Positions 32,108-39,076 of a DNA stretch of 39,076 nucleotides are shown here, in pieces. Numbering within the stretch: the first letter of the stretch is position 1; every line of letters begins with the position of its first letter. Source of the stretch: Gammaproteobacteria bacterium. Lineage in GTDB: Bacteria > Pseudomonadota > Gammaproteobacteria > Steroidobacterales > Rariloculaceae. The translations under genes were made by a program, and so were the position numbers. The notes under the pieces are model-generated. The model saw only the letters and a program-made list of their open reading frames with translations. It was not told the DNA's origin and did not search any database. The stretch is from the NCBI GenBank assembly GCA_036381015.1, contig DASVDR010000032.1, positions 1 through 39,076 on the forward strand, written 5' to 3'.

Positions 32108-33023
32108 GAGGCCGGCGGACGGCGCGCCCGCGGCGAACGCCGCCCGGCGCCGCGCGCGCGTGACGGCCGACCGTTTGAGCTCGACGCTCTTCGTGGCCGC
32201 GCTGGCGCACGGCGTGCTGATCCTCGGCGTCACGTTCACGTCCGGGCCGCTCGACGAAAGCGGCGCGCCGCCCTCGCTGAACGTCACGCTGGTCGTCGAC
32301 ACGAACGCGCTCGACCGGCCGCCCGAGGATACCGAGTGGCTCGCGCAGGTGAACCAAACGGGCGGCGGCCGCGCGGCCGACGGGCTGCGGCCGACGACGA
32401 CGCTCGCCGGAAGCGCGCCGGCGAGCCGCGACGGGACCGTGGAAGGGGCCGATGCGCTCGATGCGCAGCCGCAGGAGCCCGCGCCGTCGGCAGAGCAGCT
32501 CGTGACGCAGAGCCCGTCCGACCGCCGCATCCAAGGGTTGCCGAACGCGGCGGAGGTGCCGCCCGCCGCCTCCGCTCGGACCGCGGCGGCGATGCTGGAC
32601 CGCGCCGCGCAGCAAACGCTCGCGATGGAAATCGACGCGCGCGCCGCGCTGCCGGACGGTGACGACAGCGATCGGCTGCCGTCGCCGACGACGCGCGAAT
32701 CGATCCTCGCCGCGTATCTCGACGGGTGGCGACGGCGCGTCGAGCGGGTCGGCACCGCGAACTTCCCGGCGGCGCTCGTCGGGCAAGCGGGCCTCGCCCG
32801 GCCGACGCTCGAGGTCGCGATCACCGCGGACGGCCGGCTCGAAGACATCGTCGTGCGCCGTTCGTCCGGCGATCCGCGTCTCGACCAGGCGGCGTTGACG
32901 ATCCTGCGCCTCGCCGCGCCTTTCGAGCCGCTCCCCGCCGAGATCAAGGCGCAGTACGACGTCCTTCGGTTCGCCTATGAATGGGATTTCAGCGGCGGCA
33001 CCGCGGGCGTCAAGGCACGGTAA
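32088..33023 (+). CDS. TonB family C-terminal domain protein (TonB3-like)
   Basis: 311 residues: a basic cytoplasmic start, one membrane helix (about 31-50, STLFVAALAHGVLILGV), a long Ala/Pro-rich periplasmic spacer (about 55-200), and a TonB-type C-terminal domain (about 220-300, RPTLEVAITADGRLEDIVV, then LDQAALTILRLAAPFEPLP). It occupies the position of P. aeruginosa tonB3, which is needed for twitching motility rather than iron uptake. No exbB/exbD nearby. The ATG at 32088 has GGAGC just upstream and overlaps apbE by 20 bp. Confidence 0.88.
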   Translation: MSEAGPERPADGAPAANAARRRARVTADRLSSTLFVAALAHGVLILGVTFTSGPLDESGAPPSLNVTLVVDTNALDRPPEDTEWLAQVNQTGGGRAADGLRPTTTLAGSAPASRDGTVEGADALDAQPQEPAPSAEQLVTQSPSDRRIQGLPNAAEVPPAASARTAAAMLDRAAQQTLAMEIDARAALPDGDDSDRLPSPTTRESILAAYLDGWRRRVERVGTANFPAALVGQAGLARPTLEVAITADGRLEDIVVRRSSGDPRLDQAALTILRLAAPFEPLPAEIKAQYDVLRFAYEWDFSGGTAGVKAR

Positions 33024-33123
33024 CGGCCGTCGCGAAAGCGCGACGCTCCGCCGGTTTCACGCCGCGACGCCGCCCGGCGTGCTGGGATAGAATCTTCGTG
33101 TCGAGGAACACGAGGTTCAGCCG

Positions 33124-33678
33124 GTGCGGTCACTCCAGGATCACTTCCTGATCGCAATGCCCGCGATGGGCGATCCGAACTTCAACGAGACCGTCACTTA
33201 CATCTGTAAGCACGACGAGGAAGGGGCGATGGGAATCATCATCAACCGCCCCACCGAGATGCTGCTGAAGGAGGTGTTTCGGCAGCTTTCGCTCGACGCG
33301 CGCGACGCGCGCCTCGCCGCGCAACCGGTGCTCGCCGGCGGCCCCGTGCAGCGCGACCGCGGGTTCGTGCTTCACCGCTCCGCCGAGCCGTACGATTCGA
33401 CGCTCGACACGGGCGCAGGCATCAAGGTCACCGTGTCTCAAGACATTCTCGGTGCGATGGCGCGCGGCGAGGGGCCGGATCCGGTGCTCGTCGCTCTCGG
33501 GTATGCGGGGTGGGATTCCGGTCAGCTCGAAGCGGAGCTCGCCGCGAACGCATGGCTCAGCGTTCCGGCCGACCACCGCGTGCTGTTCGAGACGCCGTTC
33601 GAGCAGCGCTGGCGGGCCGCGGCCGGTCTCCTCGGCGTCGACATCCATCAGCTCGCGAGCTATGCCGGCCACGCGTGA
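33124..33678 (+). CDS. yqgE: YqgE/AlgH family protein
   Basis: 184-residue DUF179 protein: LQDHFLIAMPAMGDPNFNET, EGAMGIIINRP, GGPVQRDRGFVLH and GYAGWDSGQLEAEL. Its molecular function is not established; in P. aeruginosa AlgH was linked to alginate regulation. The GTG at 33124 has GAGG about ten bases upstream, and a TAGAAT -10 element at 33088-33093 (no clear -35) may start transcription here, 100 bp after the tonB gene. It is followed by ruvX after 18 bp, the usual pair. Confidence 0.94.
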   Translation: MRSLQDHFLIAMPAMGDPNFNETVTYICKHDEEGAMGIIINRPTEMLLKEVFRQLSLDARDARLAAQPVLAGGPVQRDRGFVLHRSAEPYDSTLDTGAGIKVTVSQDILGAMARGEGPDPVLVALGYAGWDSGQLEAELAANAWLSVPADHRVLFETPFEQRWRAAAGLLGVDIHQLASYAGHA

Positions 33679-33696
33679 GAGCGCAGAGCCTCCTTC

Positions 33697-34143
33697 GTGA
33701 CCGAAGGCCGCAAAGCGGAGGTCGTGCTCGCGTTCGACTTCGGCCTCCGGCGCATCGGCGTCGCCACCGGCAACCTTCACACGCGCACCGCCTCTCCGCT
33801 CACGACCCTGACCGTCGGCCGAGACACGCCGTGGGCAGCGTTGGACGACCTGGTCCGCGAGTGGCGGCCGGCGCATCTGGTCGTCGGCGTGCCGGAAGGC
33901 TCCACGGGCCCGTCGGCCGTGGCGGCGCGAGCGCGGGCGTTTGCCGCGGCTCTGGCGCGGCGCTATCACCTGCCGGTCGACACGGTCGACGAAGCGTTCA
34001 CGTCCTCGGCGGCGGCCTCGGATCTGCGCGAGCGCAGGCGCGAAGGCGCGCCGCGCCGGTCGGCAGCGAAGGGCGCGATCGACCGGCGCGCGGCCTGCCT
34101 CATCGCCGAGCAATGGATGAACGAAGCGGCGAATGAGCGCTGA
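33697..34143 (+). CDS. yqgF: putative pre-16S rRNA nuclease (YqgF/RuvX)
   Basis: 148-residue RNase H-fold protein thought to finish 16S rRNA 5' maturation. It has the N-terminal acidic motif LAFDFGLRRIGVATG, a central VVGVPEG and the C-terminal KGAIDRRAACLIAEQWM with conserved K and D. The middle motif reads DEAFTSSAA where DERLTT is more usual, though the acidic pair is kept. Start is GTG at 33697 without a strong ribosome site. It overlaps the next gene by 11 bp. Confidence 0.93.
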   Translation: MTEGRKAEVVLAFDFGLRRIGVATGNLHTRTASPLTTLTVGRDTPWAALDDLVREWRPAHLVVGVPEGSTGPSAVAARARAFAAALARRYHLPVDTVDEAFTSSAAASDLRERRREGAPRRSAAKGAIDRRAACLIAEQWMNEAANER

Positions 34144-35041
34144 GCATCGCGGCACGATCCACCTCGAGGAGGCGGAGATCGTCGCGCACGAGCACCGCGC
34201 GGCCCGGCAATTCGTGCTGCGCGTCGCGGCGCCAAAGGCTGCCCGCAGCGCGGCGCCCGGAAGCTTCGCGCACATCACGTGCGATCCGTCCGTGCCGCTC
34301 CGGCGGCCGCTGTCGATCATGCGCGCGGACCCCGAGCAGGGCTGGCTCGAGTTCCTCTACAAACCCGTCGGCGCCGGCCTTGCGAAGCTCGCGGAGCGCG
34401 GGCCCGGCGAGCGCATCAGCATGCTCGCACCGATCGGCCGAAGCTTCGCTCCGGATCCGTCGCGGCCCCGAGTCGTCGCGGTCGGCGGCGGCGTCGGGAT
34501 ACCGCCGATGATCTTCGCGGCCGAGCGCTTGCGCGCGGACCCGGCCTTCCGCGCTCCGCTCGTGCTGATGGGCTCGGAGCTGCCGTTCCCGTTCGACCTC
34601 GTCCGCTCCGACCTCGAGGTTCCCGGCATCCCGCCCGCGGCATCGCACGCGATGCTCCTGCTCGAGCGCATCGGCGTGCCGTCGCGCCTCGCGAGCAACG
34701 CCGGCCTCGAAGGCGCTTACCCGGGGTTCGTCACGTCGCTCGCGCGCGCATGGCTGGAGACGCTTGCGCCGAGCGCGCTTGCCGAGACGCAGCTGATCGG
34801 CTGCGGCCCGGAGCCGATGCTGCACGCGCTCGCCGTGCTCGCGGCCGAGTTCGACCTGCCGTGCCAGGTCGCGGTCGAAGAGTATATGGCCTGCGGCGTC
34901 GGGGGCTGCGCCGGCTGCACGGTGCTCGTGCAGACGGCTGCGGGTCCGGCGATGAAACGAGTGTGCGTCGACGGCCCGGTCTTCGAGGCGCGCGAGGTTT
35001 TTCCCGCCGCTTTCGGCGGTCAGGCGCTCAGCCGAAGTTGA
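34133..35041 (+). CDS. dihydroorotate dehydrogenase electron-transfer subunit-like flavoprotein (PyrK family)
   Basis: 302-residue ferredoxin-reductase-type protein. It has an FAD domain with RRPLSIM, an NAD domain with GGGVGIPPM and GCGPEPML, and a C-terminal [2Fe-2S] site with C254-x4-C259-x2-C262-x15-C278. This is the PyrK layout, the partner of class 1B PyrD that passes electrons from orotate reduction to NAD. The ATG at 34133 overlaps yqgF by 11 bp. The gene stands where pyrR/pyrB/pyrC follow yqgF in Pseudomonas. No pyrD is visible, and most gammaproteobacteria use the quinone-linked class 2 PyrD, so the partner is uncertain. It overlaps convergent pilU2 by 14 bp. Confidence 0.88.
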   Translation: MSAEHRGTIHLEEAEIVAHEHRAARQFVLRVAAPKAARSAAPGSFAHITCDPSVPLRRPLSIMRADPEQGWLEFLYKPVGAGLAKLAERGPGERISMLAPIGRSFAPDPSRPRVVAVGGGVGIPPMIFAAERLRADPAFRAPLVLMGSELPFPFDLVRSDLEVPGIPPAASHAMLLLERIGVPSRLASNAGLEGAYPGFVTSLARAWLETLAPSALAETQLIGCGPEPMLHALAVLAAEFDLPCQVAVEEYMACGVGGCAGCTVLVQTAAGPAMKRVCVDGPVFEAREVFPAAFGGQALSRS

Positions 35042-36083
35042 TCTTCGCCTCGAGATTGCTGCGCGAGTCGGCGTTCGAGAGCGCCTCCTCCATGCTGATC
35101 ACGCCCTTTCGGTAGAGATCGAACAGGGCCTCGTCGAAAGTCTGCATGCCGGGCTCGCGGGTCTCCTTGAACGCTTCCTTGACGCCGGAGATGTCGCCTT
35201 TGAGGATCATCTCCGAAAGATGCGGCGTGTTCAGCATGACCTCGACCGCCGCGACGCGCCGGCCTTCCTTCGCCCGCACGAGGCGCTGCGAGATGATCGC
35301 GCGGACGTACTGTGCGAGATCCATCAGCACCTGACCGTGCTGATCGTTCGGATACATGTTGATGATGCGGTCGAGAGTCTCGGGCGCGTTGTTCGCGTGC
35401 AGCGTGGCGATCGCGAGGTGCCCGGTGCCCGCGAGGTCGATCGCGGCCTGCATCGTCGGGCGGTCGCGGATCTCGCCGATCAGCACGACGTCCGGCGCCT
35501 CGCGCATCGCGCTGCGCAGCGCCCGCTCGAACGAGTGCGTGTCGAGCCCGAGCTCGCGCTGGTTGACGATGGACTTCTGGTTCGTGTGCAGGAACTCGAT
35601 CGGATCCTCGATCGTGATGATGTGCGACGCCGAATGCCGGTTCCGGTAATCGATCATCGCGGCAAGTGTCGTGGATTTTCCCGATCCCGCGGCCCCGACC
35701 ATAAGGATCAGCCCGCGGCGCAGCATGACGAGGTCCTTCAGGCAGTCGGGCATGCCGAGCTCCTCGAGCCGCGGCAGCTCCGGCGTGATGAAGCGCAGCA
35801 CCATCGCGACGTTGCCGCGCTGGTGGAAGATATTGACGCGGAAGCGGCCGAGGCCGGGCTCCGATATCGCGAAGTCGATCTCGAGATCGCGGGTGAACGC
35901 CTCGAGCTGCGTTTCGTTCATCAGCTCGAGCGCCGCTTGGCGCACCATCTTCGGCGTCAGCTCGAGCTGATTCACCGGCATGATCTTGCCGTCGATCTTG
36001 ATCATGACGGGCGCGTAGGTGGTGAAGAAGAGGTCTGACGCCTTCTTGTCCACCATCAGCTTGAAGAGGGGCTTGACGTTCAT
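35028..36083 (-). CDS. third PilT/PilU-family twitching ATPase (PilU-like paralogue)
   Basis: 351-residue GspE/PilT ATPase: Walker A GAAGSGKST, Asp box EDPIEFLH, Walker B VVLIGEIRD and His box GHLAIATLHAN. It lacks the AIRNLIRE motif of PilT (LSEMILKGD instead) and ends GMQTFDEALFDLYRKG, like PilU. It therefore looks like a second PilU-type retraction helper, downstream of pilU but separated from it by 426 bp that contain a large palindrome. No ribosome site is evident before the ATG at 36083. Confidence 0.9.
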   Translation of the reverse strand: MNVKPLFKLMVDKKASDLFFTTYAPVMIKIDGKIMPVNQLELTPKMVRQAALELMNETQLEAFTRDLEIDFAISEPGLGRFRVNIFHQRGNVAMVLRFITPELPRLEELGMPDCLKDLVMLRRGLILMVGAAGSGKSTTLAAMIDYRNRHSASHIITIEDPIEFLHTNQKSIVNQRELGLDTHSFERALRSAMREAPDVVLIGEIRDRPTMQAAIDLAGTGHLAIATLHANNAPETLDRIINMYPNDQHGQVLMDLAQYVRAIISQRLVRAKEGRRVAAVEVMLNTPHLSEMILKGDISGVKEAFKETREPGMQTFDEALFDLYRKGVISMEEALSNADSRSNLEAKINFG

Positions 36084-36233
36084 TCGGGCGCGTTACGCTT
36101 CTCGTTCGTGGGTCTGACGACGATAGCGGCCTTCCAGCTTCGGGTGCGTGATCGCAGCGATCAGCTCGGCGCGATAGCGACGGCTCCGCGCGAGCGAAGA
36201 GGGTGCCGCGCGATAGCGACGATCGGCGCGTAA

Positions 36234-36363
36234 GCGGGGAGCCGGACGTGCGAGAGGCCCTTTCGGGAACGCCGTAAATCCGTCCCTGGAGGCTCCGTCC
36301 GCGCCGTCCCTGTCCCTGGCGCGGACGGTCCCGAAAGGGCCTCTCGCACGTCCGGCTCCCCGC
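36234..36363. repeat. 130-bp nested palindrome in the pilU - pilU2 spacer
   Basis: Perfect 35-bp arms (36234-36268 and 36329-36363, beginning GCGGGGAGCCGGACGTGCGA) flank a 60-bp centre. The centre holds another perfect 11-bp pair CCGTCCGCGCC / GGCGCGGACGG (36295-36305 and 36318-36328) around GTCCCTGTCCCT. The remainder of the 36084-36509 spacer holds no gene; beside the palindrome it has three copies of CGATAGCG (36121, 36172, 36211), two of them within the longer repeat GCGATAGCGACG. It looks like a dispersed palindromic or MITE-like element. As RNA it would form a very stable hairpin on either strand. Confidence 0.93.
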
Positions 36364-36509
36364 CCGGTTGGCGTGCCGGGGCCTCCGCGCCCGATCTGGG
36401 TGCCGGGGCTCGAAAGAGCGCTGTCGGACGCGGAAGCACGCGAGTCGCACTCACGCTGCACTGTTGCCGCACCCCGGAAGGACAAGATGGTTCGTTCACC
36501 GAGCGGCCG

Positions 36510-37667
36510 CTAGAAACGGGCGGCGCGCTCGTCCTCGAGGAGCTGCAGGCTCTCGGCCTGCTCGGCCGCCGCGGCCCCTTCCCGCTTGCTCTGCAGCTTG
36601 ATCCTCAGGCGCAGCTCGTTCTTCGAGTCGGCGTTGCGGATCGCCTCGTCGTAGGAAATGACGCCGTCCTCGTAGAGCTGGAACAGCGCCTGATCGAAGG
36701 TCTGCATTCCGAGCCGGTTCGACTTCGCCATCACGTCCTTGATGGCCGCGACCTCGCCGCGGAAGATCAAGTCGCTGATCAGCGGCGAGGACAGCATGAT
36801 CTCCATCGCGGCAACGCGGCCCATGCCGTTCTCTCGCGGGATCAGCCGCTGCGAGATCAACGCCGTGATGTTCAGCGACAAATCCATCAAAAGCTGGTGA
36901 CGCCGCTCCTCCGGGAAGAAGTTGATGATGCGGTCGAGCGCCTGGTTCGCGCTGTTCGCATGGAGCGTGGCCACGCAGAGATGCCCGGTCTCGGCGAACT
37001 GGATGCCGTACTGCATCGTCTCGCGGTCGCGAATCTCGCCGATCATGATCACGTCCGGCGCCTGACGCAGCGTGTTCTTCAGCGCGCTGTGCCAGCTTTC
37101 GGTGTCGACCCCCACCTCCCGGTGCGTGACGACGCAGCCGCGGTGCGGGTGCACGAACTCCACCGGGTCCTCGATGGTGATGATGTGACCGTGGCTGTTC
37201 TCGTTGCGATGGCCGATCATCGCGGCGAGCGTCGTGGACTTTCCCGACCCGGTGCCGCCGACGACGAGGCAAAGCCCGCGCTTCGTCATCGCGACGTCCT
37301 TGAGCTGCGGCGGGAGGTCCAGATCCTCGAACGTGGGGATCTTCGTGACGATCTGCCGAATGACCGCCCCGACGTGCCCCTGAGCCACGAATGCGCTTAC
37401 TCGAAAGCGGCCGATGCCCTGCGGCGCGATCGCGAAGTTGCACTCCTTCGTGGCGTCGAACTCCTTCGCCTGCTTGTCGTTCATGATCGAGCGCACGATC
37501 AGCGAGCTCTGCGCGGACGTGAGCGGGCGATCGGCGAACGGCTTTATCTCGCCGTCGATCTTGATCGCGGGAGGAAAATCGGCCGTGATGAAGAGGTCCG
37601 AGCCCTTGTGCTCGACCATCTTCCTCAGAAGGTTCTGCGTGAGTCGTACTGCTTGGTCGCGTTCCAT
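36510..37667 (-). CDS. pilU: type IV pilus retraction ATPase PilU
   Basis: 385 residues. N-terminal PAS-like PilT domain (GSDLFITADFPPAIKIDG, ECNFAIAPQGIGRFRVSAF), RecA core with Walker A GGTGSGKST, EDPVEFVH, Walker B IMIGEIRD and GHLCVATLHANSANQALDRI, then GMQTFDQALFQLYEDG. It resembles PilU rather than PilT and lacks AIRNLIRE. A 28-residue charged tail (rich in Ala, Glu, Lys) extends beyond the usual end. It follows pilT by 42 bp, so pilTU are likely one transcript, as in Pseudomonas. Confidence 0.93.
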   Translation of the reverse strand: MERDQAVRLTQNLLRKMVEHKGSDLFITADFPPAIKIDGEIKPFADRPLTSAQSSLIVRSIMNDKQAKEFDATKECNFAIAPQGIGRFRVSAFVAQGHVGAVIRQIVTKIPTFEDLDLPPQLKDVAMTKRGLCLVVGGTGSGKSTTLAAMIGHRNENSHGHIITIEDPVEFVHPHRGCVVTHREVGVDTESWHSALKNTLRQAPDVIMIGEIRDRETMQYGIQFAETGHLCVATLHANSANQALDRIINFFPEERRHQLLMDLSLNITALISQRLIPRENGMGRVAAMEIMLSSPLISDLIFRGEVAAIKDVMAKSNRLGMQTFDQALFQLYEDGVISYDEAIRNADSKNELRLRIKLQSKREGAAAAEQAESLQLLEDERAARF

Positions 37668-37709
37668 CTCGCTCGATCCGCTCGCCGCTCGGCCGCGCTG
37701 CGGCGCCGA

Positions 37710-38753
37710 TCAGAAATTTTCCTTGATGACGGCCCTGAAGCGCGCTTCCTCCTTCGTGATCAGCCCCTTCATCATCAGCTCCTGAAGGTTCTGATCCAAT
37801 GTCTGCATCCCCTGCGCCTGGCCGGTCTGAATCGCCGAATACATCTGTGCGATCTTGCCTTCGCGGATCAAGTTACGGATCGCCGGCGTGCCGATCATGA
37901 TCTCGTGCGCGGCGACGCGCCCTCCGCCGATCCGCTTCAGGAGCGTTTGCGAGATGACCGCGCGCAGCGACTCCGAAAGCATGCTCCGCACCATCTCCTT
38001 CTCGGCGGCGGGGAACACGTCGACGACGCGGTCGATCGTCTTCGCCGCGGAGCTCGTGTGCAGCGTGCCGAACACGAGGTGGCCCGTCTCGGCGGCCGTC
38101 AGCGCGAGGCGGATCGTCTCGAGGTCGCGCATCTCGCCGACGAGGATGACGTCGGGGTCTTCGCGCAACGCCGAGCGCAACGCCTCGCTGAACCCGTGCG
38201 TGTCGCGATGCAGCTCGCGCTGATTGATCAGCGAGCGCTTGCTCTCGTGCACGAACTCGATCGGGTCCTCGATCGTGATGATGTGATCGGGCTTGTTGTC
38301 GTTGACGTAGTCGACCATCGCGGCGAGCGTCGTCGACTTACCGGAGCCCGTGGGGCCCGTGACGAGCACGAGGCCGCGCGGGTGCATCGCGATGTCTTTG
38401 AAAATGCGCGGCGCGCCGAGATCGTCGAGGCTCAAGATCTGCGACGGAATGGTGCGGAACACTGCGGCGCAGCCGCGGTTCTGATTGAACGCGTTGACGC
38501 GGAAGCGCGCGAGCTTCGGAATCTCGAACGAGAAGTCAGTCTCCAAGAACTCTTCGAAGTCCTTGCGCTGCTTGTCGTTCATGATGTCGTAAACCATACT
38601 GTGCACTTCTTTGTGCTTCAGTGGCGGCATGTTGATGCGCTTGACGTCGCCGTCGACGCGAATGATCGGCGGAACACCGGATGACAAGTGCAAGTCCGAA
38701 GCGTTGTTCTTGACGGCAAACGCGAGCAGTTGCGCAATATCGACCGCGGCCAT
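37710..38753 (-). CDS. pilT: type IV pilus retraction ATPase PilT
   Basis: 347-residue hexameric ATPase that powers pilus retraction and twitching. Very close to P. aeruginosa PilT: ASDLHLSSGVPPIIRVDGD, DKQRKDFEEFLETDFSFE, Walker A GPTGSGKST, EDPIEFVHESKRSL, Walker B ILVGEMRD, GHLVFGTLHTSSAAKTIDRV, the retraction motif AIRNLIRE and the end IKENF. The ATG at 38753 has AAGGAG upstream. It is divergent from yggS, as in Pseudomonas. Confidence 0.97.
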   Translation of the reverse strand: MAAVDIAQLLAFAVKNNASDLHLSSGVPPIIRVDGDVKRINMPPLKHKEVHSMVYDIMNDKQRKDFEEFLETDFSFEIPKLARFRVNAFNQNRGCAAVFRTIPSQILSLDDLGAPRIFKDIAMHPRGLVLVTGPTGSGKSTTLAAMVDYVNDNKPDHIITIEDPIEFVHESKRSLINQRELHRDTHGFSEALRSALREDPDVILVGEMRDLETIRLALTAAETGHLVFGTLHTSSAAKTIDRVVDVFPAAEKEMVRSMLSESLRAVISQTLLKRIGGGRVAAHEIMIGTPAIRNLIREGKIAQMYSAIQTGQAQGMQTLDQNLQELMMKGLITKEEARFRAVIKENF

Positions 38754-38805
38754 GGCGCTCCTTTAGCAGGGGTCCGTGCCCTCGTGAGAAGGGCGCGAAG
38801 TTGAC

Positions 38806-38811
38806 AGTATA
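38806..38811 (-). promoter_or_regulatory. candidate pilT -10 element
   Basis: TATACT on the minus strand, 53 bp before the pilT ATG. The -35 at 16-18 bp is poor, so an activator may be needed. A TTGACA on the plus strand at 38801-38806 overlaps it but has no matching -10 toward yggS. Confidence 0.4.
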
Positions 38812-38832
38812 GCCAAGGGCTGCCGGCAAAGC

Positions 38833-39076
38833 GTGACTCAAATCACGGACCATTTGGCACAAATATTCGAACGCGTCGCGCGCTCTGCAAAGCATGTCGG
38901 TCGCTCACCCGAGAGCGTGACGATCGTCGCCGTCAGCAAGCAACAACCGGCGTCCGCGATCGCGGCTGCACATCGTGCAGGCGTCACGAATTTCGGCGAG
39001 AGCTACGTGCAAGAAGCGTTGCCGAAGATGGCCGAGCTCGCAAAGTTGCCTCTCACATGGCACTTCGTCGGCAGGC
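38833..39076 (+). CDS. yggS: YggS family pyridoxal-phosphate homeostasis protein (3' end beyond window)
   Basis: The first 81 codons are visible: HLAQIFERVARSAKHVGRSP, then VTIVAVSKQQPASAI, GVTNFGESYVQEALPKM and LTWHFVG. From the GTG at 38833 the PLP-binding lysine is K36 (VSK), the same number as in E. coli YggS, which supports this start despite a poor ribosome site. It binds PLP and buffers B6 levels. Base composition is noticeably less GC-rich than the rest of the window. The adjacency to pilT is conserved in Pseudomonas. Confidence 0.92.
   Translation, partial: MTQITDHLAQIFERVARSAKHVGRSPESVTIVAVSKQQPASAIAAAHRAGVTNFGESYVQEALPKMAELAKLPLTWHFVGR

Noticed and set aside
36093-36601. Several open frames of 77-130 codons covering the pilU-pilU2 spacer
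   Set aside because: They read through both arms of the palindrome, have Arg/Ala/Pro-rich low-complexity products and no start signals. They arise from high GC.
38801-38806. TTGACA as a -35 box for yggS
   Set aside because: Seventeen bases downstream there is only CGGCAA, not a -10. The hexamer also overlaps the stronger -10 facing pilT.

Overview
This is a very GC-rich window from a gammaproteobacterium. The 5' third of a 16S rRNA gene, the class of every housekeeping gene, and a gene order around gshB, tonB, yqgE, ruvX, pilGHIJ/chpA and pilTU-yggS that closely follows the one in Pseudomonas aeruginosa all support this. The tyrS-16S junction and the high GC suggest a lineage near Xanthomonadales/Steroidobacterales, but I cannot fix the order from sequence alone. 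No phage, insertion sequence, CRISPR array or tRNA is visible.

Layout. (1) 1-921: 5' end of a 16S rRNA gene on the minus strand, with boxA/boxB antitermination leader, a strong promoter and the terminator of tyrS. (2) 922-8673: tyrS, then divergently an M23 murein peptidase, anmK (anhydro-muropeptide recycling) and ppk1, which runs tail-to-tail into ppx (polyphosphate synthesis and degradation). (3) 8743-13214, minus strand: an operon DUF6776 - bactofilin - erpA, then tyrA, a DUF484-GGDEF cyclase and rppH. (4) 13336-18722, plus strand: fghA-pdxH, a periplasmic beta-propeller/amidohydrolase fusion with a degraded active site, a 550-bp non-coding stretch, and a cobalamin adenosyltransferase. 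(5) 18760-21052: ampE-ampD, divergent from rsmE. (6) 21150-29814, minus strand: the Pil-Chp chemosensory operon pilG-pilH-pilI-pilJ-chpA-chpC-like. (7) 30074-35041, plus strand: gshB-apbE-tonB-yqgE-ruvX-pyrK-like. (8) 35028-38753, minus strand: three type IV pilus retraction-type ATPases, then divergent partial yggS.

Most of the window is core genome, and much of it serves the cell envelope and twitching motility: murein peptidase, AnmK/AmpD recycling, bactofilin, the Chp pathway and the PilT/PilU motors.

The most interesting element is non-coding. Between the amidohydrolase fusion and the adenosyltransferase lies a textbook sigma-54 promoter (TGGCACG-N4-TTGCT, GG-N10-GC). Its predicted start falls at a 5' hairpin. 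About 85 nt downstream there is a run of 11 consecutive A-R-N triplets, then a second 4-triplet motif (AACAACAAGAGT), then a strong Rho-independent terminator. This is the architecture of a CrcZ-type RNA that titrates Hfq/Crc, in a genomic position unlike the Pseudomonas one. Secondary finds are a 130-bp near-perfect nested palindrome between two retraction ATPase genes, a PilJ with essentially no periplasmic sensor domain, a Chp operon without pilK or chpB, and a PyrK-like flavoprotein gene where pyrB/pyrC would be expected.
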